Origin: Platycnemis pennipes
Taxonomy: Eukaryota > Arthropoda > Insecta > Odonata > Platycnemididae
DNA length: 64,000 nt
Assembly (NCBI GenBank): GCA_933228895.1
Contig: OW121847.1
Coordinates: 127,824,350-127,888,349 of the forward strand
Reading direction: 5' to 3'
The position numbers were made by a program, and so were the translations under genes. Of the stretch, positions 21,101 through 32,156 are shown piece by piece (positions within the stretch are counted from its first letter, which is position 1; the number at the start of each line of letters is the position of its first letter). The notes below the pieces were generated by a model that made no database searches, had not been told where the DNA came from, and saw only the letters and a list, made by a program, of their open reading frames with translations.

Positions 21101-24100
21101 TTCCTACTCAGTATTTATGATAAGAATGGTACTTTTGACATCATGGCAGCAATAGTTATTCCTGAAATTTATGTCTGATATAACATAGGTAGTTAAAGCA
21201 TTTAAATTTTGAAAATTGATTTCATTATTCCATTGGCCATTATGTCCAGACTCAAGTTGTATTGCATCTATTCACTGTCAAGTGTCTAGCATCCACTGAT
21301 TATCCTCAATTTTTATTTATTATAGTTTCACTGAGAGCATAGTGTTTTTTTTCATAATATATTCCCAATTTTTACAAAGATTTAAAAATATTTGTCTGTG
21401 TAAGTACTTCAAGAACAATCTCTTAGCATCATCATAATGTAAATAAGTGCTGGGAAAATAGTATACTGTCTCATAATACTTGTGGATGTCTATGGAGCAC
21501 AGTTGCTGATACTTTGGAGCAGTTTTAAAAATTAGGCAACTTTTGATAAAAATTTATTAAGAAAAAGAGGACAAAGAAAGATGCTTCAACAAAAGGTATA
21601 ACATTTGCATAAAACACTGTATGAAGGACTTACTTTCAATGACTAAGCCTATTGCTTTGGCGCTGGACAAAATGCAACCAAATAGCTGCACAATCGAAAT
21701 GCATTGCAATTGGGAAAGAACTTATAATAATCTGCTCAAGCAGCATATCAATGCAAATGCAATATTTAAACTGAATGAAACATATCACTCTGCTATGACT
21801 CCTGCGCATTACTTAGCTCATCTAAGTGGATTTTGGATCCATGGCAGAAGTGCTTCAACTTGACAGTTGAGGAAAAGGATTCTGCCATGGTTTTTGCTGA
21901 AGAGGCATGTTCAGGAAAAGGATTCCTTAGAACATTTGTTAAATACTTTACCAGCAGTGATCCTTTCAAAAAACACATTTACAGATGAGGTGCTTAACAA
22001 TGTATCTGCCTCGCAGAGGTGGAGGTCTCAGGAGAATATCCTGAATAAATGCCATTATAAAAATAACTGAAGAGCTTTTCACAAGTTATATAAATAAACT
22101 TGAGCTTGTTGGCTTAAACTAGTGTCCCGACGATCATTACATTGCTGTCTCCACTATACCAAGTTCTAAAAATGCCAAAATACCTCAAGAACAATTTCTG
22201 CAATCTTAATTACATACTGTGACAGCTGGGATCATCCTATTTTTCCTTTCCTCCATTACATTTCCTTTATCTTCATCAGCCTGTCCTTGGGTGGGAATGG
22301 CTAGCCACTTCTTCACAGTGGTTATTAGTTAAGAACCATGCATGGCATGGTGGCCAAAGCTGCCTGCCAAAATTATGTGGCTCATGTTACGTGCACCGGG
22401 AGAAGTGTTGACCGAAGGCGCAGAATTATGGCATCAGCACCCACCCCCATACCTTCTATCAATCCCTCCCCCCCTGTGCATAGTGTGTAAAAGGTGTTGA
22501 ACAGAGAAAGACAAGGACAGACTATAGAGGGGTTACCACGCTTGATGAGCAGGCATTTGATGAGTACAGAGGTGAATCAAGGAGGGGAACCCCTTTCAAA
22601 GGCAGGCACAAGTTCAGAAATTCAGAATGAGAGACAGTGAAGACTGGTGAGTGGAGACATGTTTGCTGCATGATAGCAACAAAGAAAGGGGCTTCTAGGG
22701 AGTCCACACACCAGGATGCAGGATTTCACAGCTGTGTACTTTTTGGTTTCGAGGCCGTTTCAGGCATCCACCACCTTCAAGGGCTGCATCATCAGGATGT
22801 GTCATAGGCAAGCCTAGTCAACTGCAACAAGGCAGGAGTCACCATTTGGTCAACGGACATATGAGGTTGTGATTGCTACGTCCCAAACTCTAGCAAATTG
22901 TTTTCTTGTTTTGAGCCCCACAAGATTGTATAATGTATCCCCCCTCACAAACCCGCAGTGTCATGCCAAGATCCAGCTCAGTGTTTGCCTGCCATCCCCC
23001 CTACCTTCACTTTGAGGTTAAGTTATATTTACTTCATCATCAGACACTACTAGATAACCTCATCCAGTTTCTACCAGTCATCTTCATCTTAACTTCATCA
23101 TTGGTCACTCAAATACCTCTCACTTTATGCAGATTTCATGTTCGCAATTGACCATTTCCTGAAATATTTAAACTTACTCGGATCAATAAAAGGAATATTC
23201 GTATCATTTTTAATGATCCCAAGGAAAATCCTGCATTTGCATACTGACATTCACTTCAATAAGGGTTATTTTTCTTTGTTTTTTCTTATTTCACTATCAC
23301 CATCATCATCCATTTCCATTATTCATGTCATAAGAGTTTGATTCTCATGTGTGTCACATACATTTTTTTGTACGATTATTGTGAACTGAGAGTGGGCTTT
23401 CCTTTGTTGGACCGCTGGACGAAAATTCCTCCTTCAACACCCATCCCTACCTGAATAAGATGGCTTCACCGTCCCCTTACTCCTCTTTACATGCTATTAG
23501 AGAAAATGAATGCAGTTGGGGACCCCATTCATTCATTTTGTCAAGAGGTGTCAAGTCGGTTGTGTGCACCTTGCAGCCAAGGTGGGGCTTTGCAGCCTAT
23601 TTTAATGTGGATGGATTTCCCAGGATTTATTCGGGTGGCCAGGACTGCTAAAATACATACAGAAAACACTTGAGGTAACTATAACCTATTAATTCCCCAT
23701 CACTATATCATCAGGTCACATACAACAAATCTTTTACTGACTCTGCCTGTGGAGTTTGGAACAACCTTAACTTAAAAACTAAAAACACACATCCCAGAAA
23801 ACCTTTACAATAATACTACCCCTCACAATGCTAAAGACACAAATAGGGAAAACATTGGAAATATGAGAGAAATAATATTACTCATTAACAACAAGCAGGA
23901 ATTTTTTGTAATGTATTCAGCTTCTAATAAAACTATTGTGTTTGGTAAGAATCCATATACTCTTTAATTATAATACAGTACTACATCTATTTTAATTTTA
24001 TTTGTAATATATATAATTTAAATTGTAACATTAGCTTACACTCAGTAGCTTTCACTCACACCCCCCTTCCATGTAGGTGTTTTCCTGCAAAGGGTATTTT

Positions 24101-27100
24101 CATTAATGATGCATCTTTTATCCTTACTTTTTCCCACAGCTGTATATATCTTTTCATACATATTTTTTGTACCGTTGATTATACTTATTTCCATCGCCTC
24201 ATTTGTAGTTACTCAGTCTGATATTTATGGTACAGTAAGTCCTCGACTTATTCGATTAATTCGTTCCAAAACTTTCGTAAAGTAAGTTGAAATACAACAA
24301 CTTACCTATCCATTTTTGAAGCATTAAAGGTGTCGCTTTTACTGCAGTTGGAGGCAATCGGCAACGATTACAGAAAATGCTATCATTTGAGAGGCCGTTA
24401 AGTTATCATAATACAACAATTCCGAGAGTAACACAAATTCATTCTTTATTTCACTGGATGTTTAAATCAGATTTGAAATAAAGCGAACTGGATTTTATTC
24501 ACGTCAAAACCACGTTCTGCCGGGTGGGATTCACATCAGTTTATGGGTAGTGGTATCCCACCAAATGATTATGTCCTGCACGAATTTTGTTCCATGTCCT
24601 GTGCCTGTGTGCATAGACATAAACACCAGCCTAACTGAACATCCACGTAACTTCGGATCCATGTAACTAAGATCCACGTAAGTTGAGAACTTACTGTACG
24701 TATTTCAAAGTTTGCAAATATCAAAACGCTTCCTGTTGTCATTTATACATAACCCTGTATTTATGTATGCCATTATTCTTCTCAAAATACTGTAATTATT
24801 AATTACAAGAGGTTGGGTGGAAGAAGAGTCTCTATCTCTCCCCAATAAAGTGTATTATTGTTAAAAAAAATATTGTCTACACTACTTCTTTGCAATGAAA
24901 TGATAGTTTAAAAATAAGTAATATATGATTTTCTTATTATTGACTCTTATAAATTAATTTAGTAGATCAGATTTGAATAGTAGTCACTTGATTTTAATTT
25001 TTAAATCTAGATGAATTAAATCAGGATTTGAAACGTGATTCCAATTTAGTCCTGGACACTTTGCTTCAGATCCTGGCTGTCCAGCTAGAGGAAAAAATGC
25101 AATAGACGTGGATTGGAGGGTGATCTGGGGAAAATATGCAAGACCAAGAATATTCCAAACAAACACAAGAAGAAAAGGCACATGCGATAAGTTGTTGTGG
25201 AAACTGATGCTTCAGAGGGAAAATCGGATGAAGAAGAAGCGGAGTCAGGTCAGGAATCGGAAGGTGAAGAGTCAGCACAATCTCATGCTACTACCCCAAA
25301 GGAAGTATTGCTTGGCAATGAAACAAAAAAATCTGAAGCAATATCTAATCCAAGTAGGAGGAATTACGTTGGAAATGGTGATAGACTCTGAGTCTTCTAC
25401 AAACATCATTGATAAGTCTGAATGGGAAAGGTTTGAGGTGCAAAGCTATAAAGGAAGATAAATGGTGCTATCCATATGAATCTTCAAAGCCATTAAAATG
25501 ATTAGGCTCATTTGAGGCTAATATCAGTTGCAGCCTCACATACAGAATTTTGAGAGGTGTAAATTTCTTTCTTTTTAATGGCTCGGGCCCCAACAGTCTC
25601 AGCAGGAATACGTTGACTTTGATCGGTTTCCTTAGTGGGACCAAAGGAAAATGAAGCTGTGGTGAATACCTTGATGACATAACCACTGCTCAGTGAGTTC
25701 CAAGATTTATTCACTGGCATTCGCAAATGAAAAATTTCTGACTCACCAAACCTGTGGATATATCTGTCAAGCCAGTTGCACAACTAGTTAGGCACCTTGC
25801 ATATAATTTAAGGGACCCTGAGAGACAGCTAGTTGAAGAGCTGTTAGAAAATGATATCATTGAGCCTGTGGAAGGACCCACTCCCTGGGTCTCACCCTCT
25901 CATTTGGTTCCAAAGAAACAGCCTGGTGCGTGGTGTCTAGTTGTTGACATGAGAAGAGCAAATCAACCCATCAGGCGTGAAAGATTACCTCATCCAACAT
26001 TCCAACAGTTGGTTTATGAGCTGTAAGGCTGCACTGTGTTCTCCACCTTGAAGTGGGGATACCATCAGCTGATAGAGCTCGAGGAAAACTTGAGAGAAAT
26101 TACTTGTCTTTAGCTGCAGTAGAGGACTCTTCAGACACAAAAGATTGGTCTTTGGGGTCAAATGTCCCCCAGATGTGTTTCAAAGAATTATTGCTCATCT
26201 ACTACAAGGCATACCTGGAGTTTCTAAACTCCAGGATGCTTTCCAGCAACTGAAGGAAATAATAGTGAGCCCATCGGTCTTGGGATTCTGTCAAATGGAT
26301 TCACCAATAAGAGTGATTGCAGATGCTAGTGCAGTTGGTCTTGGTGCTATTCTAGTCCAGCATCAAAAATTGCCCAACAGTACCAAACTAGAACCACTGG
26401 TAATCCAGTACGCAAGTCGCTCTCTGACACATGCAGAACAGAATTACTCGCAAACTGAACGTGAAGCCTTTGCCATCGTTTGGGCACGTGAAAAATTCAG
26501 CATGTACTTACTCAAAAAGAAGTTTGAAATAAGCTCTGACCACAAACCTCTTGCCAAATCCAAGCCTACTATGAGAGATACCGCAGGGGTCCTGCCTCTC
26601 GCCAATTTTATTTAACTTATTTATAGATGGTGTCTCGAGGCTGCGGACCTCTTCTCGAATCATGTTGTATGCAGACGACATCCTCCATGTCCAAGATGCA
26701 ACGGGTCCCGATCTGAATGAATGTGTGATGCGAATGAATGCGGATATTGAATGCGTGTGTGAATGGCTGAACGGGATGGGGATGGCCGTTAACGATCGTA
26801 AATGTACTGCGATTATACTCGGGAATAAAAGGATACGGGATAAATTTGTAGGGGCCAGAACCCCACCCATCAAAATCTTAAATTGTCCTATTCCCTACTC
26901 CACGTCCATACGGTATCTAGGGACCACTATCTCTTGTGACCTGTCATGGGAGAAACAGGTCTCACAAGTGATTTCCCGAGTCCACTGGAGAATTAAAAGG
27001 CTAAGGGGCATGCAGTTTAGACCTTGCAAAAAACTTTAACTTATATTAGTTAAGACCCTCCTTTTCCCCATCCTGGACTACTGCCTGGTGCCTTGTAGCG

Positions 27101-29665
27101 ACCTGTCGGGGAGGGATTTGGGCAGGCTCCAGGTAGCTCAAAATGCCTGTCTCCGATACGCCCTGCGCCCTGGCTACACTGAGCATATGACCCCCCACTA
27201 CAAACGGGAGGGGATTCTCCGAATGAAGGAGAGGAGATTACTAAGTAACTTGCTAGCGGGGTACAGGGTCTGGAAGATGCAGTTGCCATCCTTCGTGTAC
27301 ATAAATATGACACTTATGAGCAGAATCCACAATATAAATACTAGAAACGCGCCGCACTCCTTCATGATACCCTGCCATCGGTCGGCGAGGATGTCTGGCT
27401 CCTTTATGGCCACTTTCGCACGAGCCTATAACGCGCTCCCTATGAATGTGAAAGGCAATTTTTCGAAGACGAGTGTGGTTAAACTCCTATTGACACAAGG
27501 TTTCCTCCAGACATGAGCCCCAGAGGATCCCTCTTCCTTTCTTTGAATACTATTTATTTTTCACTTGTATTCTTTTATATTTTTATTATCTAGTTAATGC
27601 CTATTTGCTATGTAGTTATTTTCTGTTTTCACCGATTTATTGCCTTTAATATCCACTTATACTCCATTTATTTATTATTTATTGACTATATTATCTATTT
27701 ATTTTCTACCTTTTAACTATTTCTTGCTTTTGTATCTATTTATTCCCAGTTTTTAACTATTTACTGCTTCATTATATATATTAAGGAATTATTAAGGAAT
27801 TAAAACACAATGATGTAAACTCTGTAAAAGAGCCCTGGGCAGGTGGAAGAGGGGGCCGGATTGTGGCCTCAACCTGCCCAGGTAAAATAAAGCGCAAGAC
27901 AAGACAAGACAAGAGATGGGTGTTGAGACTTCAGCCACAGGATTTTAAGGTAATCTACCACCATGGAAAAACTAACATTTCAGACCCTCTCTCTCGTTTA
28001 ATAGATTTGTCACAACCTATTGGAACATCTGTTAATGAAAGGGCAGAAATTTGGGCTATTTCCACTCAGTCAATGCCCAAGGCCATGACCCTGGTAGTCC
28101 GAGAAACTATCAAAGACCCAGAGCAGGAAAATGTCAAACAAGCTGTTAAAACAAATTCATGGACAAAGTATATGAAGAGCTATGAGCTAATAAAGGAAGA
28201 ACTATATATTATCAGTGATCTCTTGCTCAGAGATGACAGAATTGTCCTTCCAAAGTCACTTATTGTCAGGGTGCTAGAGTTAGCTCATGAGGGCCGTATA
28301 GGCATGACGGCCCTCATGGGTATGAAGGCTAGGATCAGAGATAAACTGCAGTGGAAGACCAATGACAATATTATTTATTTTCCATTACCATCGAAAACAC
28401 CACCTGTGGCCTTTACATCAGGGTATTTTAACAATTTAACAGATGAGCACACACATTCATGTCCTGAGTGGTGAAAAACCCACTCAGGCTGGACTCGAAC
28501 CCATGACCCTAAGGTTAGCAGGCAAGAACTTAACCACGCTGCCACTGGGGTCAACAAAGATTTGGTTGGATTACTTGGGCCCATTACCATCAGGCCATTA
28601 TTTAATAGTGATTGTTGATTGCTACAGCAAGTATGCGATGGTCAAAATTGTAACCGGTATCAGTACTGAAACCACCATAAGAAGGGCCGATCGAAACACT
28701 GTTGTGTGACAATGCAGCCACTTTTTAGAGTGATGAGTTTGCAGAGTATCTGTCAATATTAACACAGTTCCTTTTACGTTGAATTGATGTTATGGTAATT
28801 ACATTGTATTTTACTTTGTTGTGTTAACCTGTTGCTCTCGAGTCTGTCATCATTGATTTTGTGATCCTGTTAAGGCTTTGACTTTTGATTTGGTTTTATT
28901 TGTACTTCGGTTTATTGCATCCTGAAAGGAGGGAGGAGTTGTACTGTCTAGCTGTCTTATTTGTCAGTTGTCAATAGAGACAAGGATTGTCTGGGCGTTA
29001 CTACGGATGGTTGTTAAATATTACGGAGAATAAAGAAAGAGCATTAAGATAAGATCTGATAGTTTAATCCTCGAAGTAATTCGGTAAAGATGATTTGATT
29101 TCAAAACGACAGTACGCATAATGCGTTGTAACAACCGCATACCAGTGAAAAGTGAAATACTTTCTCTGCGAAAATTGAGCAGATATAGGAGAGCGAACCT
29201 CACAGCAACCGCTGAAGCTTAGTATTAAGCCTACGGTTGCTAATCAATTAGGGTAAAAATAGTTGTCTTTCAAAAATTATATCAATATTAACCGCAAGTT
29301 ACGTACCTTTTCCTAAATCTCTGATAAGAATCAAAGTAAATTCGGGAGCTTTTTAGATCCTGATTTATTCTAATTGTCTAATAATTATATGAGTTCTTTT
29401 TTTGCTCACCTCGAGTTTCAACCTCTTTTTTTCTTCTTTTAACTGCTTCTGGAATTCTTCTTGAGCCTTTTTCTTCCTCTGCATTTTCCTTGAGTGGAAT
29501 CCTGTCAAAAACTCCCTAAAACGATCCTTCTTTTATGCACACTTCTGAGACTTGGTCAATAGCAACTGAAATTAATACAACCTCTTACCTCCGCGCCGCT
29601 GGGTCGAATACCAAATGTAATTTGGTTTTCCTGTTTATATTCTGGGAGGAGCGTTTCTTCCCCAT
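17937..29665 (-). CDS. NOL12: NOL12, nucleolar protein 12 (viriato homologue)
   Basis: Four minus-strand exons (29665-29589, 29515-29410, 19824-19663, 18182-17937) join into 196 codons and a TGA stop, close to the usual length of about 200. The start M-G-K-K-R-S-S-Q-N-I-N-R-K-T-K and the block R-E-F-L-T-G-F-H-x-R-K-M-Q-R-K-K-K-A-Q are hallmarks of the NOL12/Rrp17 family, followed by a long charged coiled coil. Exon 3 has the E-x-H-x-I-S-I-x-E-L-x-x-S-D segment and W-I-G-E-N-Q. The last exon is acidic, then highly lysine/arginine-rich, as expected for nucleolar targeting. The family binds RNA and aids pre-rRNA processing (yeast Rrp17 is an exonuclease). Introns 2 and 3 are phase 0. Intron 2 is about 9.6 kb and full of transposons. 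NOL12 is convergent with NTHL1 and divergent from BTAF1. Confidence 0.93.
18183..19662. other. NOL12 intron 3
   Basis: No coding exon or named transposon was recognised. It contains a perfect AT-rich hairpin at 18320-18366, listed separately. Confidence 0.4.
18320..18381. repeat. double AT-rich hairpin
   Basis: ATTGTATAAGGAATT at 18320-18334 is matched exactly by its reverse complement at 18352-18366, with a 17-base AT loop. A second small hairpin, TACAATAAT/ATTATTGTA, follows at 18361-18381 and shares the arm's last bases. Confidence 0.8.
19663..19824 (-). CDS. NOL12: NOL12 exon 3
   Basis: From TTATTTCAG|GCAAAA to AACCAG|GTAATA, 54 whole codons in phase 0. The central H-C-I-S-I-R-E-L and N-H-W-I-G-E-N motifs fit the insect NOL12 midsection. 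Assignment rests on motif plus exact phase compatibility. Confidence 0.8.
19825..21590. other. NOL12 intron 2, unassigned proximal part
   Basis: No supported exon, RNA or repeat was recognised on either strand. Confidence 0.3.
21600..22110 (+). pseudogene. hAT transposase C-terminal relic
   Basis: The plus strand reads L-L-S-M-T-K-P-I-A-L-A-L-D-K-M-Q, then H-S-A-M-T-P-A-H-Y-L-A-H-L, and in a shifted frame E-K-D-S-A-M-V-F-A-E-E-A-C-S-G-K. These resemble the region before the C-terminal dimerisation segment of insect hAT-like transposases. At least two frameshifts separate the pieces. No ends are recognised. Confidence 0.65.
22111..24230. other. NOL12 intron 2, unassigned middle part
   Basis: No supported gene. 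Moderately GC-rich patches (22240-22900 and 23400-23660) differ from the AT-rich surroundings and may be old repeats, but no family could be named. Confidence 0.3.
24231..24698. mobile_element. Tigger-type MITE with TA target duplication
   Basis: TA-CAGTAAGTCCTCGACTTAT at the left and its imperfect inverse, GTAAGTTGAGAACTTACTG-TA, at the right define a 464-bp element (24233-24696) flanked by TA. The CAGTAAGTCCTCGACTTA terminus is typical of pogo/Tigger MITEs. No coding capacity. Confidence 0.82.
26580..27911 (+). mobile_element. Jockey/CR1-like LINE nested in gypsy
   Basis: A 5'-truncated non-LTR element starting within its reverse transcriptase: P-Q-G-S-C-L-S-P-I-L-F, then M-L-Y-A-D-D-I-L-H with the catalytic Y-A-D-D, then the thumb and C terminus (R-Y-L-G-T-T-I-S, L-Q-V-A-Q-N-A-C-L-R-Y) to a stop at 27516. 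One stop codon near 27037 splits the frame. The 3' tail is a short CAAGA repeat. AGAGAT occurs at 26574-26579 and again at 27912-27917, fitting a target-site duplication. Relatively intact, so younger than its gypsy host. Confidence 0.85.
28368..28552 (-). mobile_element. tRNA-derived SINE (family 2) in gypsy integrase
   Basis: The minus strand starts GACCCCAGTGGCAGCGTGG, has box A-like TGGCAGCGTGGTTAAG and a perfect-looking box B GGGTTCGAGTCC, then a CCTGAGTGGG/CCCACTCAGG hairpin and an AT-rich tail. It replaces part of the gypsy integrase, so it inserted after that element. Confidence 0.75.
29410..29515 (-). CDS. NOL12: NOL12 exon 2
   Basis: From CGTTTTAG|GGAGTT to CTCGAG|GTGAGC. Codes the family signature F-L-T-G-F-H-S-R-K-M-Q and a lysine/glutamate coiled coil. 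Confidence 0.95.
29589..29665 (-). CDS. NOL12: NOL12 exon 1
   Basis: The first ATG (AAAATGGGG) opens M-G-K-K-R-S-S-Q. The exon ends GCGCGGAG|GTAAGA, two bases into an arginine codon. Confidence 0.93.
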
Positions 29666-31914
29666 TTTCTAAAACGATAAAATAATTGTTTCCACAACGT
29701 CCTCTACTCAGGCTGACAAAATATTTGTACAAATCTGGCCAATTCTTTTTTTCTATGAAGACTAGAGCAAGGAAACTTTGTCAGTTGATCGGATTTATGA
29801 ACATACAAACAGAAATGTGACGGCTGTCAGCCCGAATGTTTACGACAGACTTCTCCAACGCGTGTTGATGCGCCTCACGTGGTTCACTGGTCTGGCAAAC
29901 AGGATTGGCGCGTGGCGCGTTTCATTTGTGACGGCAAGCGTCGCAAGCATGGATAATAGAATAATGTTAGTATTATTATTTATGTAATCTCCCTGGTCGC
30001 AAGCACGAACGAGCATATCCATGTTCAAGAACACTGTGTGTATATATATATATATACATATTATACAGTGTTCTTGTCCATGTTCATGGTCGCAAGCGTC
30101 GTCGGGGATTCCCGCTTTCCCTCCACCCACGAACATGTATGTGTATCCATGTTCATGCCTCCACCCTTGGACTTGTAGTTAGGTAGCCTCCCTATCTCGT
30201 AAACATATGCATGTTCGTGCTCGTATTGTTCCCAGAAAAAAGAAGTATTGTATTTGCATCGTGGTCATAACATTTTTTTATATTTAGTCGAAGAATTCTC
30301 AGCAGAATGTATAAGCACAGGAAATCACTACGGGAAGAAATATGCGATAGGTACTTACCAGCCGCAAAAGACGGTCAAGCAGCTATCTTTTCATATGAGA
30401 TAAGGGAGAGTTGTCAGCCTCAACGAAGAGGTTTTGATCCAAATTCGAACACATATTTGAATTGCATAAATATTTCGATAAAATTGTTACTGATGCTATT
30501 ATTAATATCATTGAGAATACCCACTTTTTATCATTGCATATCATTTTCAAATCTTATAATCTCGTTTTTATGCTTATAATATTTATATGTAGACCTTAAC
30601 TGCACTATATACGTCAACGCTGAAATGAAATATGACTTTTGTGTGGGCGTGAGGACAAAACTCGATAAAATGTGGCAGCTGAGGAAATGATGTCAGAGTT
30701 ATCTCGACGTTAAATGAAAAAGGTATTATTTGCTTCATCGATCCTAATGTATGGCACTGTGATTCATTATAGTTAAAACTTAAGTATTGTTATCGGCGCA
30801 GTACATGGATGGCAGTATTGCATATGTCTCAAAAACTTTTAGGCGCTGATTTACATTTTGTTGCACGTATTAATAGATCTGAAAGTTAAAAAAATAAGAT
30901 GCTTAAAAAGACCGGAAGCAAGCCCGGACTATGGAAATATTGTCGTAATACATATTAACGATGAGATAAATTATCTTTCAATCAATTACTATACTATGAG
31001 CGCGATTAAAAAACGCGATTAAAGATATCCATGGGAAATTCTCAAAGGAATATATTATTATTCGTAATTATTGTATTTTAAATTATCATGCCTCATGTTT
31101 ATCGTATGGAGGAGTTATGAATTGAGTAAGAAAATTGTAAATGACCACCCCATATAATTTTTGAGTTGGGTGCCTAAAAACAATACGATTTTCATCTGTC
31201 GTCTGCTTCCAGAAAAGCAGATGTATGATTGGTTGGCAAATCCAAATCCGCCATGTTGAAAATATTTTGCACCAATCGGAGTGCTACTAAAGCATAAATT
31301 TGGACTCATCAGCAACATGGCTGTCAGTATAAATTTGAGAGGGGCACGATGCATACCCCCTTCACGTACAAAAATTTTGCTCTCTATTTACATATATTTT
31401 GCTCGCGATATAAGCTTATTAAAGCCTCCGAAATTGGATGATGGCCCATGATATGTCACTATGAGTGATATTATGGGTGGAATAATTCTTGAAATGCGTT
31501 ACCAGCTGTTCAAAACAAATATTTGGTGAAGCATCTGCTTAAGAGTTACGAGCGTGTCGGTTGAATTAATCCTGGTAGGAACGGTTAATAGTGTTACATA
31601 TAATCACGTGAATGGTTCTAATTCCATATTTATAGGTAACAAGGAATTACATCGATTCTGAGCTATGTAATTAAAACCTCTTAATGTAGGTGATTTTTCC
31701 TTCTCAGGTAAGGCGAAGATTCGAGGAATCGGAGGTCAAAAACTGGGTACCTTTTTCTTTAATATATAACCATCGTATACAAAGATGACGTCAAGGTACG
31801 TACAATATTGTATGCGAAAATTTCGAACTGCCATCTCATTGGTGTGACGGTTGGTCAATTGACCATAGTGTATGGTGTAAATTATGCTTTCACTGAAAAT
31901 ATAATATTTTATAG
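29666..31914. promoter_or_regulatory. NOL12-BTAF1 divergent interval
   Basis: This 2.2-kb stretch must contain the NOL12 promoter and the unplaced first exon and promoter of BTAF1. It holds CG-rich patches near 29820-29950 (phrases such as GCGCGTGGCGCG and TCGCAAGCG), a TA microsatellite inside a hairpin at 30026-30076, and the repeated phrase ATCCATGTTC. No TATA box could be assigned with confidence. Confidence 0.45.
30026..30076. repeat. hairpin with TA microsatellite loop
   Basis: CAAGAACACTGT is mirrored by ACAGTGTTCTTG 27 bases later. The loop is mostly alternating TA. The pattern is consistent with cruciform formation or a small inverted duplication. Confidence 0.75.
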
Positions 31915-32156
31915 ACTCGACAGACTTTTTACGCTGTTGGAGAATGGGTCCTCTGCCGTTACACGTCGAGCTGCAGCTCGTCAGCTCGGTGAAGTTCAAC
32001 GACTTCATCCCCATGAACTTCATAGTCTTTTGCGTCGGATATCTACCTACATACATTCCTCATCATGGGAGACAAGAATTGCTGCGGGACAAGCAGTAGA
32101 AGCTGTAGTTCGAAATGTGCCTTCATGGAATCCTCAACCAAGCACCACAAAAATTG
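31915..32156 (+). CDS. BTAF1: BTAF1 exon 2 (first HEAT repeats)
   Basis: From TTTTATAG|ACTCGA to AAAATTG|GTAACT. Codes L-D-R-L-F-T-L-L and the first HEAT repeats. The frame is also open upstream of the acceptor, so the exact 5' edge rests on the AG site and on family alignment. Confidence 0.9.

Larger units (their letters stand above)
25075..29250 (+). mobile_element. Ty3/gypsy retrotransposon, disrupted, with nested insertions
   Basis: Pol pieces occur in order on the plus strand. A protease-like segment (about 25350-25440) reads V-I-D-S-E-S-S-T-N-I-I-D, with E where the active-site G is normal. Reverse transcriptase follows (25754-26240; E-P-V-E-G-P-T-P-W-V-S-P, then V-D-M-R-R-A-N), with the catalytic Y-x-D-D region deleted. 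RNase H (26290-26573) has D-A-S-A-V-G-L-G-A-I, and then I-S-S-D-H-K-P-L. A LINE interrupts the element, RNase H resumes at 27914 (R-W-V-L-R-L-Q-P), and integrase pieces follow (28230-28360 and 28556-28680) around a SINE. A purine tract AAAGGAGGGAGGAGT precedes TGTACTG at 28940, a likely start of a 3' LTR ending near 29247. No 5' LTR was found. Confidence 0.82.

Noticed and set aside
25197..25391. Acidic protein frame in the gypsy region
   Set aside because: It overlaps the protease-like frame of the retrotransposon and could be gag remnant at best; no independent gene evidence.
31317..31330. ATGGCTGTCAG as BTAF1 first exon
   Set aside because: It reads M-A-V-S like the vertebrate start, but no GT donor at the needed phase follows; the only donor-like GT shifts the frame.
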